DNA from: Lucinisca nassula
Taxonomy: Eukaryota; Mollusca; Bivalvia; Lucinida; Lucinidae
NCBI GenBank assembly: GCA_963580285.1
Contig: OY757015.1
Span: 130,259,688 to 130,323,687 of the forward strand
DNA length: 64,000 nt
Reading direction: 5' to 3'
The notes under the pieces are model-generated. The model worked only from the letters and a program-made list of their open reading frames with translations, was not told where the DNA came from and made no database searches. Made by a program: the position numbers and the translations under genes. The stretch's first letter is position 1, and every line of letters starts with the position of its first letter. Shown in pieces: positions 1 through 10,901 of the stretch.

Positions 1-116
1 GAATATCTATATTTTGAACAGAAATTAGAAAAATACCACAATTTTTCATTTAAAAAATTGTAGACTTTTTGGAGGTAAAGTTCACAATGCATTTGTATAG
101 GCGTGTTTTCGTAATG
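1..116 (-). mobile_element. Pal-A MITE, right part, cut by window edge
   Basis: The copy ends in the Pal-A terminus GGCGTGTTTTCGTAATG at 116. It shows the AT-rich arm and part of the hairpin core with the AGAAATTAGAAAAATA stretch. The other half lies outside the window. Confidence 0.8.
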
Positions 117-123
117 TACATGT

Positions 124-282
124 GTGTTGTGGTTGCTCGTTAGAACCTCCTAAATCGAGTACCCACAACCTACGTCTTGGAGCAGAAATAAGAGAACAAT
201 GTTTACCCCCCTTAAACCACAATTTTCTCCATATAAAATTGGGGTTGGGTGGTGTTCATAACACGGACTTGTTCACGTGATG
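124..282 (+). mobile_element. Pal-B MITE, right half
   Basis: It holds half of the core (GAGTACCCACAACCTA), the AAACC..TATAAAA..GGGGTT arm, and the Pal-B right end CGGACTTGTTCACGTGATG. The left half is missing, so it abuts the Pal-A copy before it. Confidence 0.75.
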
Positions 283-529
283 TTTAGCTTAACAAATTGC
301 CATCTGCTAGGGTGCTTAGCGCTAAAAGGATTAATACTCAGTGGTCAGCAAAAATAGTTTCTAAACCTTTCTGATCTAGAACCTACCATAGATTGTAGTT
401 CGGATATAAGAGTGTTTTTCCTAATAGTTTGTATGATTTGGTTCTTCGAAAGCATTTCCGCTCCATTTGTCGGAAAATCAGGACTTTCTCTCACGTGACT
501 GGGAATGGACTTTAGCCGAGAAGAATCTT

Positions 530-1065
530 TGAAGAAAAGGGAATCAGTTTAGCACGAAAGTACTGACTCGTGAAGAAAAATCGAGACATCGTTACAGCCT
601 GTTTCTCAAGCATGTTGATATCTTCAGCCATGTTGGGTTCCCATACTGGAGATGTATTCCCGAACACCGGGTCCACAAGGACGGTGTAGGCAACACTCTT
701 GACTTCGCTGGTTTACTCCCCGAGGTTTCTGCGAAGGAATCAATGTGTTCTGGATGCCTTGGCTGTAATACCGCCTCTGTGTTTTAGGCCAGCTGGGGTC
801 GTAGATGATTGTAACGCCGAGGTATTTGACAACAACATCCGATACTTGACCATGGAGTGTGTACTCGGTGATTCTCTCGTGGCGTCTGCTGTAGCTGATG
901 CAGGAGACCTGTTACTTCACAGGATAGAACTTCATTTTCCATTTATGTTCCCATTCCTCCAAACTTGGGAGATCCCCTTGCGCTGACTTGGCATTGGCAT
1001 CGCTGATGATGAGCTTGTATCTTAGACAGCCGTCGGCAAAGAAAACTGACGAAGGGTCATAACTC
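530..1065 (-). pseudogene. LINE reverse transcriptase fragment (thumb region), decayed
   Basis: Reading the minus strand from about 1010 downward gives a run typical of the end of CR1/Jockey-type reverse transcriptases: a W-x3-KWKMKF block, then TEYTLHGQ, then KYLGVTI followed by D-x2-W. An in-frame stop follows the first block. The frame is lost after the D-x2-W motif, although VWEPN- and AEDINMLE-like pieces continue in other frames. It is a dead internal piece of a LINE and differs from the two longer LINEs in the window. The plus-strand open frame over the same bases has no support. Confidence 0.7.
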
Positions 1066-1129
1066 TGGTAATAAAAGGATCGCTAACCGTGACTGTCTGA
1101 TACCCCACCACTTCAGACCAATACGGCCC

Positions 1130-2500
1130 GTTAACAAACACGTTTCCTATAGTGTTCTATATATCTGCTAAGTTTTATCCATATATTCCATAAAGTAAAA
1201 GAATAACGGTCCACAACCATTGGATGGGAATTGTTAACGGCCATAATTGTGTAAAATGTTAACGATTTTGCCCATTAACATTCCAAAACATGTTTCCTAT
1301 AGTGGCCTATATATCTGTGAAGTTTCATCCATATTGTAAAGGAATATGTGTCCAAAAATCATTTAATTGAAATCGTTAACGTCCCTAACTCCGTCAAATG
1401 TTTACGTTTTTTGTTGTTGTTTTTTGACAATCCCTAACCATACATCCACAATACCAATGTATATATGAAATTTATAGAAGTTTCATCCGAATATTCCATA
1501 AAGTAAAGGAATAAGAGTCCAAAAATCAATGGGTGGAAATTGTTAACGACCATAACTGTGTAAAATGTTAACGCATTTTGCCCAATGACAATCCGAACAT
1601 TCTTCCTATATTGGTTTGTATATCTGTGAAGTTTCATCCATATATTCCATAAAGTAAAAGAATAACGGTCCACAACCATTAGATGGGAATTGTTAACGGC
1701 CATAATTGTGTAAAATGTTAACGATTTTGCCCATTAACATTCCAAAACATGTTTCCTATAGTGGCCTATATATCTGTGAAGGTTCATCCATATTGTAAAG
1801 GAATATGTGTCCAAAAATCATTTAATTGAAATCGTTAACGTCCCTAACTCCGTCAAATGTTTACGTTTTTTGTTGTTGTTTTTTGACAATCCCTAACCAT
1901 ACATCCACAATACCAATGTATATATGAAATTTATAGAAGTTTCATCCGAATATTCCATAAAGTAAAGGAATAAGAGTCCAAAAATCAATGGGTGGAAATT
2001 GTTAACGACCATAACTGTGTAAAATGTTAACGCATTTTGCCCAATGACAATCCGAACATTCTTCCTATATTGGTTTGTATATCTGTGAAGTTTCATCCAT
2101 ATATTCTAATTTATTAGAGGAATAAGTGCCCAAAACCCATTTAATTGGAATTGTTAACGGCAATAACTTTTCAAATGTTAACGTATTTGTTAATGCCTTT
2201 GCACATTAACAATCCCAAGCATGCTTCCTATATAGGTCTATACATCTGTGAGTTTCAGCAATATATTCCATTTAGTAAAGTAATAAGTGTCCAAAAATCA
2301 TTTAATGGGAATTGTTAACATCAAATGTTAACTCATTTGTTAACACTTTTCGCATATTTATAATCCCAAACATGCTACCTATTGCGGTCTATATATCCAT
2401 ATATTTCGTTAAGTAAAGAAATAAGTGTCCATAAAACATTTAATGTGAATTGTTAATGGTCATAACTCCGCCAAAGATTTACACATTCACAATCCCAAAA
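1130..2500. repeat. Satellite of ~153 bp units with a 459 bp higher-order repeat
   Basis: About nine units repeat the theme TTCCTATA-x-GGTCTATATATCTGTGAAG, a frame of ATTCCATAAAGTAAA, and GTTAACG..CATAACT. Segment 1141-1599 recurs almost unchanged at 1600-2058, an offset of 459 bp or three units. Units after 2100 are more diverged. Minus-strand open frames here simply repeat with the array and are not genes. Confidence 0.85.
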
Positions 2501-2504
2501 CCAC

Positions 2505-3060
2505 ACATCCCAATATTGATAAAATGGCTAAATCTGACAAAGGGCCATAAATCTGATAAAATCCGTCGAGCATGACCTCGATGAAATATGATCATCTTCA
2601 GGAACAATAACTGGAAAGTTTCATCAAAATCCCTTAAAAACAGTAGGTTAAGTTGCTTAGACAAGACATTCTGTTGATAAAATGAGTAAGATGACAAAGG
2701 GTCATAACTCTGATAAAAATCAGCCGCGCATAACCTGATAAAATTTGATCATATTCAGGTTATGGGAACAATAACTGAAAAGTTTCATCAAAATCCCTTG
2801 CAAACGGTAGGAGAAGTTGCGGAGACGAGAACTTTTATTAATAAATTGACTAAAACTGACAAAGGGTCATAACTCTGGTAAAAGTCATGTATAGCATGAC
2901 CTCGATAAAATATGATCATCTTCAGGTCATTGGAACAATGACTGGAAAGCTTTATTGAAATCCCTTGAAAATCTAGGAGGCGTTGCGGAGATAAGATTGA
3001 CGGACGGACAGACGGACGGAAGCCGGACGGATGAACGGACGAACCCATTACTTTAGTCCC
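2505..3060. repeat. ~170 bp tandem repeat ending in a GGAC-rich tract
   Basis: Three units contain GACAAAGGGTCATAACTCTG, GATCATCTTCAGGT and GAAAGTTTCATCAAAATCCC. The last runs into (CGGA/CGGACAGA)n at 2998-3040 and CCTTCGACTAACGTCGG before a G run. This unit and its GGAC tail are a common repeat type in bivalve genomes (family knowledge). Confidence 0.8.
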
Positions 3061-3345
3061 CTTCGACTAACGTCGGGGGGGGGGGGGACAATGAACCAGG
3101 ACAGTGCCCTGGGCAACCACGGGAAAAGTCATATGCTTGCTGTGATTTGCAGCCATCCAATAGCACTTGCTGCTTCCAATGACCCAAGAACGCCTCGATC
3201 CATCTGAGTACATCTCTTCAGATAAGATAGCACAGAAGCTGAGTTTATGCTGATGTTCAACTTTTGAAAGGATGTAAATCCCAATATACTCGTACACGTA
3301 TTCATGTACATGGAGAGCTGTGCTGCAACGGTAAAGCCATTATTC
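3061..3345. other. Unassigned interval
   Basis: A 12-base G run (about 3077-3088) is followed by about 250 bp of ordinary-composition sequence. Two minus-strand frames of 76-79 residues overlap here, but neither resembles a known domain and no splice signals were convincing. No gene is called. Confidence 0.4.
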
Positions 3346-3348
3346 AAA

Positions 3349-3500
3349 TTCATTATAAATTTTTCCACTGTAAAAGCGAAAATTTTAAGATAAAAATCGT
3401 GATATTCTACTTATTTCTGCTCAAAATATGAGTGAGGGTACACGTTAGAACCGCCTCAAATGGAGTGCGGGTACACGTTAGAACCGCCTCATCGAAGAAA
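3349..3500 (+). mobile_element. Pal-A MITE, damaged left half
   Basis: The left arm (TTTTAAGATAAAAATCGTGATATT, then TTATTTCTGCTCAAAATAT) is followed by two successive half-cores, each with GTTAGAACCGCCTC. The right arm is missing. Confidence 0.65.
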
Positions 3501-3544
3501 ATATGAATATCACATTTTGCATAAGAACGGCATCGACGTTATAC

Positions 3545-4550
3545 ACGCTGAAAAAAATAAGTAGTACATTCGACTAGTTTACCTAGTAAACACAGAGGGT
3601 CACCTAGTCGTCTGTAGGTTGACTGAGCATTCTTAGTCAATTTAACTAGTCTCTCTAGTAAGCGTAAATCAATAATCGTTGACAGGGCATCTGGTCAGTA
3701 TGACTACCCTTTCTAGTCAGTATGACTAGGGTGTCTAGACAGTTTTCCCGCCGAATGTTGATTGACAGCTTGCAGAATGTGTAGAGGAAGCGTTCCAGAC
3801 GCCATCTTAACGTTTAGGAGAACATGCTCCAACATACAGTGGGTTGATTCTGATATTATTTCACCCAACATACAGTGGGTTGTTGTACTCACCTTGAGCA
3901 CTTTGTTCTTATTGTTTGTAACTCTGCAGGTAAGAAATATTCTTTTATTTCTTAAGCACCTAGTGGTTATAAGCAGCGTTATAATGCTTACAAGATAAAC
4001 AACAACAACAACAATGTCAACATACAACTATACGTCCAGAAGCTCTAAAGTCGACATTTCCGTGAATCCAAGCATAAATAATGGGGATTTTCTTTTCTGC
4101 AATATGAAAATATAACTCTGCAGGTAAGAAATATTCTTTTATTTCTTCTCTTATCTTCCTAAAGGCGCCTTTACACAGCATGTTTTTCCATATGTGTTTT
4201 GAGTACTAGTAATCAGTACTAAGAATCTAGTAATCTACGACTAAAGCAACTAGTAATCAGTACTAAGAATCTAGTAATCCTGACCATGCTTGCTAGTACT
4301 TTTGACAGTCACACCAGTACATTTGACTATTAAGCTAGTACATATGACTAGCTTAAACTAGTGAACTTTGACTAGATGAAGCTAGTCAAATGTACTAGGC
4401 TAAGTAAAGCTAGTCAAGTTGACTAGTTTTTTCTAGTCAAAATGCTTGACTAGGTCTTCCTAGTCACATCGACTATTTTGCATAGTGCTTTTTTGGACAA
4501 TCATATTGACTAGGTTCCTTAGTCGGCATGACTATTTTTTTTTCTCAGTG
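3545..4550. mobile_element. Non-autonomous element built of GACTAG/CTAGTC motifs
   Basis: The ends are inverted relatives: CGCTGAAAAAAATAAGTAGT on the left and, on the other strand, CACTGAGAAAAAAAAATAGT on the right. Both ~200 bp flanks are packed with ACTAG/CTAGT words at roughly 10-22 bp spacing, alternating in direction. The middle (3740-4150) holds two copies of AACATACAGTGGGTTG and two of CTCTGCAGGTAAGAAATATT. A DNA transposon with sub-terminal motif arrays fits best. No transposase is present. Confidence 0.65.
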
Positions 4551-4555
4551 CATTT

Positions 4556-4625
4556 ATATTTATTATTATTATTATAATTATTATCAATATCATTATAATG
4601 TTTATAATTATTATTTTATTATTTG
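4556..4625. repeat. ATT-rich simple sequence
   Basis: Irregular (ATT/TTA)n repeats follow the right end of the GACTAG-motif element. Confidence 0.8.
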
Positions 4626-4662
4626 TTATTGGTTTCGGATTTCATCCTTTCAAAATTATTTC

Positions 4663-4721
4663 CATTACGAAAACACGCCTATTCAAATATATTGAAAATT
4701 TTACCATCAAAACATAAAAAT
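4663..4721 (+). mobile_element. Solo left end of Pal-A
   Basis: CATTACGAAAACACGCC plus about 40 bp of left arm stand directly in front of a complete copy, like a broken tandem insertion. Confidence 0.7.
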
Positions 4722-4988
4722 CATTACGAAAATACGCCTATAAAAATACACTGTTCACTTTACCCTCTGAAAAATCGAAATCTTTAAGATGAAAAATTGT
4801 AATATCTCAGAATATAGATTGTGGGTACTCGTTAGAACCGCCTCATGGAGGCGGTTCTAACGAGTACCCACAATCTATATTTTTGAGCAAAAATAAGAAA
4901 AATAAGGTTTACCCCTGTAAACCCCAGTTTTACTATATAAAAGTTGGGTTCTAGGGGGTCAAAATTTTATAGGCGTGTTTTCGTGATG
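4722..4988 (+). mobile_element. Pal-A MITE, complete
   Basis: It runs from CATTACGAAAATACGCC to GGCGTGTTTTCGTGATG, 267 bp. The central hairpin is near perfect: arms of about 40 bases around GGTTCTAACGAGTACCC meet at CCGCCTCATGGAGGCGG. The right arm carries ACTATATAAAAGT. Confidence 0.9.
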
Positions 4989-5165
4989 ATTAAGATGAAA
5001 TTTCTGATATTTTTAATATGCCTGCTCAAGTCATACAGTACCCACAATCTATGATTATGAGCAGAAATAAGAGAAATAATGTATACCCAAGTAAACCCAA
5101 GTTTTACTATATGAAAGAGGGTTTAAAGGGGGTCAATATTTATAGGTTTGTTTACGTGATTACTG
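4989..5165 (+). mobile_element. Pal-A MITE, right half, diverged
   Basis: It has a half core (CAGTACCCACAATCTATG), the TTTTACTATATGAAAG arm and a worn end GGTTTGTTTACGTGAT. It abuts the complete copy to the left. Confidence 0.65.
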
Positions 5166-5232
5166 GCGCATGTGCTACGAGATCAACAGTGTAAATCTAA
5201 CTGACCGAGAATACAGGGCAATTTTCGGTCAT

Positions 5233-5533
5233 CATTACGAAAATCACCTAGTCAAATATAATGATTTTTTTCTCACAAAAAGTCCCGATATTTTTTTCAG
5301 TTTCTGCTGAAAACATAGGTTGTGGGTACTCGTTAGAACCGCCTCGCTCTCAAAACATAGGTTGTGGGTAGTCGTTAGAACCACCTCAGCGAGGCGGTTT
5401 TAACGAGTACCCACAATCTATAGTTTAGAGCAGAGATAAGAAAAAAATAAAGAAGACCCCGGTAAAACCCAGTTATCCTAAATAAAAGTGGGGTTTAAGG
5501 GGATCAAATTTATAAAGGCCTGTTTGCGTGATG
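5233..5533 (+). mobile_element. Pal-A MITE with a doubled left core arm
   Basis: The block AAAACATAGGTTGTGGGTA..GTTAGAACC occurs twice in a row (about 5310 and 5345) before the single right arm. The centre of the hairpin has therefore been locally duplicated. The ends are CATTACGAAAATCACC and CCTGTTTGCGTGATG. Confidence 0.8.
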
Positions 5534-6149
5534 GATGGCGTTATCCATACATTTGTTAGCGCTGACCCTGTAGGCACACAAAATTGAATTAACGCCGAGT
5601 GCCTGCAGGAAATATTGAACCATTGTTGTATCCCGGATGTAAACTGTATCCCGGATGTGAACTCACCGTACTACAGTCGGGTATGTTTCAACTGTCGCCA
5701 CTTGAACAAAGTGCCAGGCACAAGCGATTCCAATGTTCGTCGCGAGCGCCAACCACGTGGTAAGTGTATCTCTGTGTTCTGTTTCTATTTGAATGAAAAC
5801 AAATTGAGCCGGGGCACAGCATTTCCTACAATTTACAGGTGCGTCGAGCGTAGACTCAGATCAGCCTGCGCATCCGCGCAGTCTGATCAGAGTCTTTGTT
5901 GTGCGCTTTAAGGATAGCCAAGGGCCATTGCTCCTTCATGCAGCAAGAGACTATATGGTTGCGTATGCTGATCTGATTTTTCGCTGGGCGCACATGTAAA
6001 TTGTAGAAAATGGTATGCCCGGCTCAGTTATAAGAATTCAGATACATTTACTGATTTTTGCGTTTATTCGCAAGCTTTCCTAACAGTCGATCGCAAACCA
6101 CTTCGTCAGTACATCACTGTAAGACAAAATATGAACTCAGGTACGAAAT
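5534..6149. other. No supported gene; one degenerate hairpin
   Basis: A 98-residue plus-strand frame starts with a duplicated CIPDVN peptide, but its end is a GATCAGAC-type hairpin (about 5855-5915: TGCGCATCCGCGCAGTCTGA), so it is unlikely to be a gene. Nothing else was recognised. Confidence 0.5.
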
Positions 6150-6310
6150 AGAAATGAAGGCAATGACCAGAAATCGATACAAGTACCTTACACCTCCCAA
6201 CAGAAACATAAAACAACTTCAACTTAATGAAACCGACATAAGCAGAAAGCCAAAAGGACAGTTATTTTCCCCACAATGGCCAAAAGCAACCGATCTAATG
6301 CATTTATCAA
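6150..6310 (-). mobile_element. Rep-I fragment
   Basis: It begins at the constant Rep-I end (GAAGGCAATGACCAGAAATC) and continues with GCCAAAAGGACAGTTATTTTCC. It is diverged and truncated. Confidence 0.6.
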
Positions 6311-6448
6311 CAATCGCTTCTTCTCTTATCAGAACTGTCATTAACACTTATCTCGCTGAATATTCATTTAACTCACACCCATTTCTGTCTATCAACCAAT
6401 CAAATTACTTGATGTAATTTCTTTCTACAAATTCATAAACTGAATGCC

Positions 6449-6520
6449 AAACAGTGTAGATCCTGATCAGATGGCTTCTTCAGAAGCCATCTGATCTGGA
6501 TCTACACTGTTAGCAAAGAT
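6449..6520. repeat. GATCAGAC-type hairpin
   Basis: Arms AACAGTGTAGATCCTGATCAG and CTGATCTGGATCTACACTGTT flank GGCTTCTTCAGAAGCC, giving an almost perfect ~70 bp palindrome. Confidence 0.8.
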
Positions 6521-7169
6521 ATGGGTTGTCGTGAACAGCATGATGAGGGTTAATACTCAACATAAGATCAATAAGGCCATGTATAGGAAACTTAGTTATG
6601 TAGGGACACTTTGAATATTAAATGATATACAATAAGCATTTTACATGGTTGTGAGTGGTGCATAGAAAAACATCCGTCCAGGGGATCAATGTCAGGCATC
6701 ACAAGACTTCCCGAGTAATGCCGGACAGTTATCCAGAGGGCCGGATGTATCTGTCCACATGTACGATTGTTTTTTTTTTGCCTACCTTTCTGAGAGTGGG
6801 TGCAGTTACTTCGTTTGTCGACGTCCGTCATATTTTAATGACAATAATGTGGCGTTTTTGACGTGACCGTACAATGCATGTGCAGGGAAGTCTAGCTTAC
6901 CGACGGCGTACGTAACCACTGCACTTCAAGCACGTGAAAACCACGATTTCTAGGTAAAATAAGAATTTCTATCACAGGGTTAATTCCAAGAATACAAGAA
7001 AGTCTCTTTCTTCAAATCAATAACAGGGCGGTTCAAAAAAGCACTCCATTCTATGTGTGGAGTAACAATGTGAACCAATGTATTAAATATCACTCTGTGT
7101 GTGATGTGTTTCATCATACGACATCAAAGGCACATCGCAGTATTGCTGTTCTGGATATGCGTAGCCTAC
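6521..7169. other. No supported feature
   Basis: Overlapping short frames on both strands at 6590-6860 show no domain. Nothing repetitive was matched. Confidence 0.4.
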
Positions 7170-7449
7170 CATCACGAAAACAAGTCTATATAAACTTGAC
7201 CCCCTTGAACCCCACTTTTATAGTGTAAAACTGGGGTTATCATGGGAAATCTTATTTTTTCTTATTTCTGCTCTAAAATATAGATTGTGGGTACTCGTTA
7301 GAACCGGCTCGATCATGCGGTTCTAACGTGTGCCCACATTCTATATTTTGAGCAGAAATAAGAAAAAAATCACAATTTTCATCATAAAATCTTCATTTTT
7401 CTTTGGCGAAAAATGTACTATGTATTTGTAGGGGCATGGTTTCGTAATG
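7170..7449 (-). mobile_element. Pal-A MITE, complete but worn
   Basis: Inverted orientation: the GACCCCCTTGAACCCC arm comes first, then the core with a mutated tip (CGGCTCGATCATGCGG), then the AT-rich arm and GGTTTCGTAATG. Confidence 0.85.
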
Positions 7450-7639
7450 AAGTGTTGTATCGCTTGGTTACGTCAATAATACAGGTTAGTTATCGAAGTG
7501 TTTGTGATTCACTTAAATGAGCCCCGCCAAGCGAATTTGTGTCTTCGAGCATTCCGTCATGACATATTTTAACTGCGCATGCCCAGCCATTCAGAGGGGC
7601 CAGGGATATGGCTGTCTGTCTGAAGGTTCCTCTTGATTC

Positions 7640-7735
7640 ACTGCTTGTTTGAGCGAGCAGCGAAGGTTCTGGCGAGACTGTGCGGATGCGCAGGCTCGCC
7701 TGAACCTACGCTGCTCGCATAGACGATAAGTACCA
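7640..7735. repeat. Long imperfect hairpin
   Basis: GAGCAGCGAAGGTTCTGGCG pairs with CGCCTGAACCTACGCTGCTC around TGTGCGGATGCGCAGG. It has the same tip as the GATCAGAC hairpins but different arms. Confidence 0.6.
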
Positions 7736-7843
7736 AAATCGCTTGACGGGGCCCAAATAATAGTTTTTCGTGTAACCCATGAATTCCCGCACTATTAACA
7801 AACAGCAAAGGGACACTATTCTCTTATAAAGAATATTTACCTG

Positions 7844-8087
7844 GGATCAGTTGTTAAAAACTAACGCCGTCGTTAGCTAACGTATCGTTAAAACTTTGAT
7901 CATGCAGTATTGCAAAAATGCTAAAATGTTTGCTGAAAAAATGGGAGCAGGTTTTGCGGATGCAAAAGCTGCTCACATATTTTCAGCAAAAATACCAAAA
8001 TCTTCGATATTGCACTTGCTAGAACAGTTGATAATTTGACCACTAATGAGCTCGTTAAGCCGACGAGGCTTTGAACAACTGGATCCT
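7844..8087. mobile_element. MITE with GGATCAGTTGTT ends
   Basis: The left end GGATCAGTTGTTAAAA and the right end (other strand) GGATCCAGTTGTTCAAAG are inverted repeats. The inside has GTTAACG/CGTTAGC words. A related but diverged piece is seen at 9398-9620, and its end recurs near 15060. Confidence 0.6.
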
Positions 8088-8128
8088 GCACTATAAACAA
8101 ACAGCAAAGGGACACTATTCTCTTTTAA

Positions 8129-8666
8129 AGGTGCATTATTGAGCTACCGGGTCTCAATTTTTTTTCTGTTTTTTATCTTCAATGCATACTCCTTTGTCAT
8201 GTGTACACTTTTGGAGCCAAATACAGCTTCAAAACTTTGTGAAAATGGTCGTTTTCATTCGTGTTTACCCTTCGCTCTGAACATGTGTTCGGAATTTCTG
8301 TTCTAAAAATAAATCTGTCACTTTACACATACATGGCGACAGTATCGTCTCTGAGTGTCGTTACTTATGGCATGGTATTCAGCATCATATTTCTTCCAAT
8401 TCAGGCATGACCTAAGCAAACAAGGCCAAAAATGAACGTCGCATAACGTCATATATGGGGATTCTATTTTTGTCACGAACTGAAAATAGATCTAACTAGT
8501 GTGCGAAACCTTGTTAGGGAATCCCTCTCAAACTCGTTTACCTGTCATCATAATTTTTCGCATTTTTGCATAAAATGCAATCATTTGTATTGTTTTAAAG
8601 AAAAATACCGGCTATATGTATTTTATTTTTGGAAGCATTTTTTCCAGATAGCTCAATAATGCACCT
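8129..8666 (+). mobile_element. TTAA-flanked MITE, copy 1
   Basis: The 538 bp element has ~20 bp inverted ends AGGTGCATTATTGAGCTA and is bounded by TTAA on both sides (8125-8128 and 8667-8670). TTAA duplication is the hallmark of piggyBac-type transposition. The flanking sequence CAAAGGGACACTATTCTCTT..AAGAATATTTACCT exists uninterrupted at 7806-7842, which is a related empty site. There is no coding capacity. Confidence 0.85.
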
Positions 8667-8723
8667 TTAAAGAATATTTACCTGAGTGAGTGCTACTTTT
8701 GACGAGACAACTTTGCCGCAGTG

Positions 8724-9348
8724 CATTACGATAACACACCCGTGCGATATAGTGATTTTTTTCGAATTTCCGAAACGAAAAAAAAAATCACATTTTCACA
8801 TCTCCTAAACACGACCCCCGCCCATCGGGGCTTGAAGAAATAAATGGGCTGCATGGTGCGCCACACAATGCTGAATCCGACCGCACACGAGTACTGGTAA
8901 CCCGCTTAGAGGATCTAAGCCTGCCCAGGCAAAGCGGTGCGAGTCGGACCGTCCATGCTTATAAACTGTATTGGTTTCATTGGGCGACAGGGCTTGAGAT
9001 GTCATTTCATCTAATTGTCGGGTTAAAGTCCCACTAAATGGAAGCAACGTCTCCAAAATGACCTATATAGTGTTGACGGGGACGTAAAACATCAAATCAA
9101 ACAAAAACAAACATCCCCGAACGGGCTACATTTCCGATAAAATTCCGCGATGTTGTTCTTGTTTAAACTGCAAATATAGATGTGGGTGCTCGTTAAAACC
9201 GCCTCATTGAGGCGGTTCTAACGAGTACCAACAACCTATGTCTTGGAGCAGAAATACGAAAAATAGTGTATACCGCCGTAACCCCCAGTTTTGTATATAT
9301 AAAGTGGGCTTAAGGGGATGTTTATTTCGTGGACTTGTTCACGTGATG
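8724..9348 (+). mobile_element. Pal-B MITE split by an S1 SINE
   Basis: It starts CATTACGATAACACACCCGT and ends GGACTTGTTCACGTGATG. The S1 insertion (about 8814-9112) broke the left arm at the CACATCTCC word, which is duplicated imperfectly on both sides. Confidence 0.85.
8814..9112 (+). mobile_element. SINE S1, copy a
   Basis: The head is CCCCCGCCCATCGGGGCTTG. The body has AGTACTGGTAA and GCGACAGGGCTTGAGATGTC. The tail is GACGGGGACGTAAAACATC then (CAAA)n. It lies inside a Pal-B copy. Confidence 0.85.
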
Positions 9349-10229
9349 GAGAACAGCACGGGGGAGCAATGTTTCATGCTCTCAAGAAAACAATACCTTG
9401 ATCCAGTTGTCCTAAACTGACGACATCGTCCGTTAACGAATCGTTAATGCTTTGATAATTTAAAATGGCAAATACATGCATACTAACATTTTTGTTGAAA
9501 ACATGTGAGTAGCTTTTGAAAATGCAAAACTGAGCTGCTCAAATAGTTATTCACATTTTTGCAGCAAAACATACCAGATGATTAGACATTGCATTTGCCA
9601 AAACAGTGAACAATTTAACCACTAACGACATACAATGTATAGAGAAATCTGCTTCATTTAACAAAAGAAAGGAAGGTAAATTTGTCAAGCTCAGTAAACA
9701 CAATTATTTCCCTTGCCACTTACTGATCTTAGCGAATTTACTTCGGTATACAAAGCGTGTTGGAACACAGGTAGGTCCATACAGAGAAGCAATTTCCATA
9801 TTTCTTATTTTTATGAAAATAGTGTAAAGTATGGAATGTAGTCGACATAAAAATACTTATAATAGTAACTTGTGAACAAACATAACACGGATTAATGGTC
9901 TGAACATGCAACTCGATGCATTTCGCATCAATTTCTTTGATATTTAGGTAGCAGTATACCATTGAAAATCTGAAACACTAGAGAACCAACAAACAGTATT
10001 AAAATTTTAACGAAAACGATAATCGTCAAAGGCAAAGAATGAATTTTAATGTTAACACTTATAATTTTGTGCCACTTTCCAAGACAAAATATCATATTAA
10101 ATTAAATGTCGTGGTTGCATACATTGTACTGCATTATTATCGAACTAGATGTCAAATAAATCGATAACTCTCATGACTACCAGAGGGTTTTGAGGATAGG
10201 TTTGACATATGGCTCGTTAAGCTATCAGA
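9349..10229. other. No gene; diverged relative of the 7844 MITE
   Basis: 9398-9620 resembles 7844-8087 (ATCCAGTTGTCCTAAACTGA, CGTTAACGAATCGTTAATGC). The rest shows nothing I recognise. Small frames at 9606-9962 have no support. Confidence 0.5.
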
Positions 10230-10521
10230 ATCATAATTGTTACTGGTGACACGTCAAATGATATTCACACACCAGGACCTGTGATATGGGAAGGTAGTCC
10301 CTAGCTCTCACCAAAGAGTTAAACTTAGCTATACTATCCTCTGCACCTTCAACAGTGGGCATTCCAACCTCTAATGGTTCGAGGGAAGAAAGCTTCTTTA
10401 TGGATGTCGGTTTTTTGCAGTAGGAGTCTGAAAAAATATGAGTCTTCTGTCTCTTCTCCTTTTCTTGGGAGACTCCCATCTTACTTTTCCTAGTATTCCA
10501 GTCATGCTCAGTAATTGCTTG

Positions 10522-10785
10522 TTAAAAATCTAGCAGCTCTATTCTGAACCTATTCAATTTCTTCGATAAGGACCACTCCACTGGGGTCCAGATGCAACTA
10601 AAATATTCCAAGATTGGGCGAACATGTCCCTTATATGCTGCCTCTTCCACATCCTGAGGACAATGATGACGATTTCGCCTCAGGAAGCAAAGCGTTCTAT
10701 TCGCCTTTGTACATATGTTGCTAATGTGTGTATTCCATCTCAAATCGTGTGAGATTGTCGCACCAAAATATTTAATGGAATTCAT
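10522..10785 (-). pseudogene. LINE 1 reverse transcriptase thumb
   Basis: The frame shows IKYFGATISHDLRWNTHIS, CFLRRNRHHCPQDV and GHVRPILEYFSCIW, the standard end of CR1/Jockey-class reverse transcriptases, where members of this class usually have GVTIS and YAS/GSxVW. It is continuous for about 80 residues, then broken. Confidence 0.85.
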
Positions 10786-10901
10786 ATTTTCGAGGACCGT
10801 TCCTTCTAAGGTGTAGAAGCCTCAACTTTATTGGTTCCCTTCCTAGTTATCTGCATAATATTGCATTAATTAAGCTGAAATATCATGCCCCATTTTCATG
10901 C

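Noticed and set aside
1434..2096. Two similar minus-strand frames of 89 and 67 residues
   Set aside because: They are the same frame in two copies of the 459 bp satellite block, with no domain and no codon bias that I could see.
3067..3368. Possible extra exon of gene 1
   Set aside because: Neither minus frame resembles helices 10-12 of an SLC22 carrier, and no fitting acceptor and donor pair in the right phase was found.
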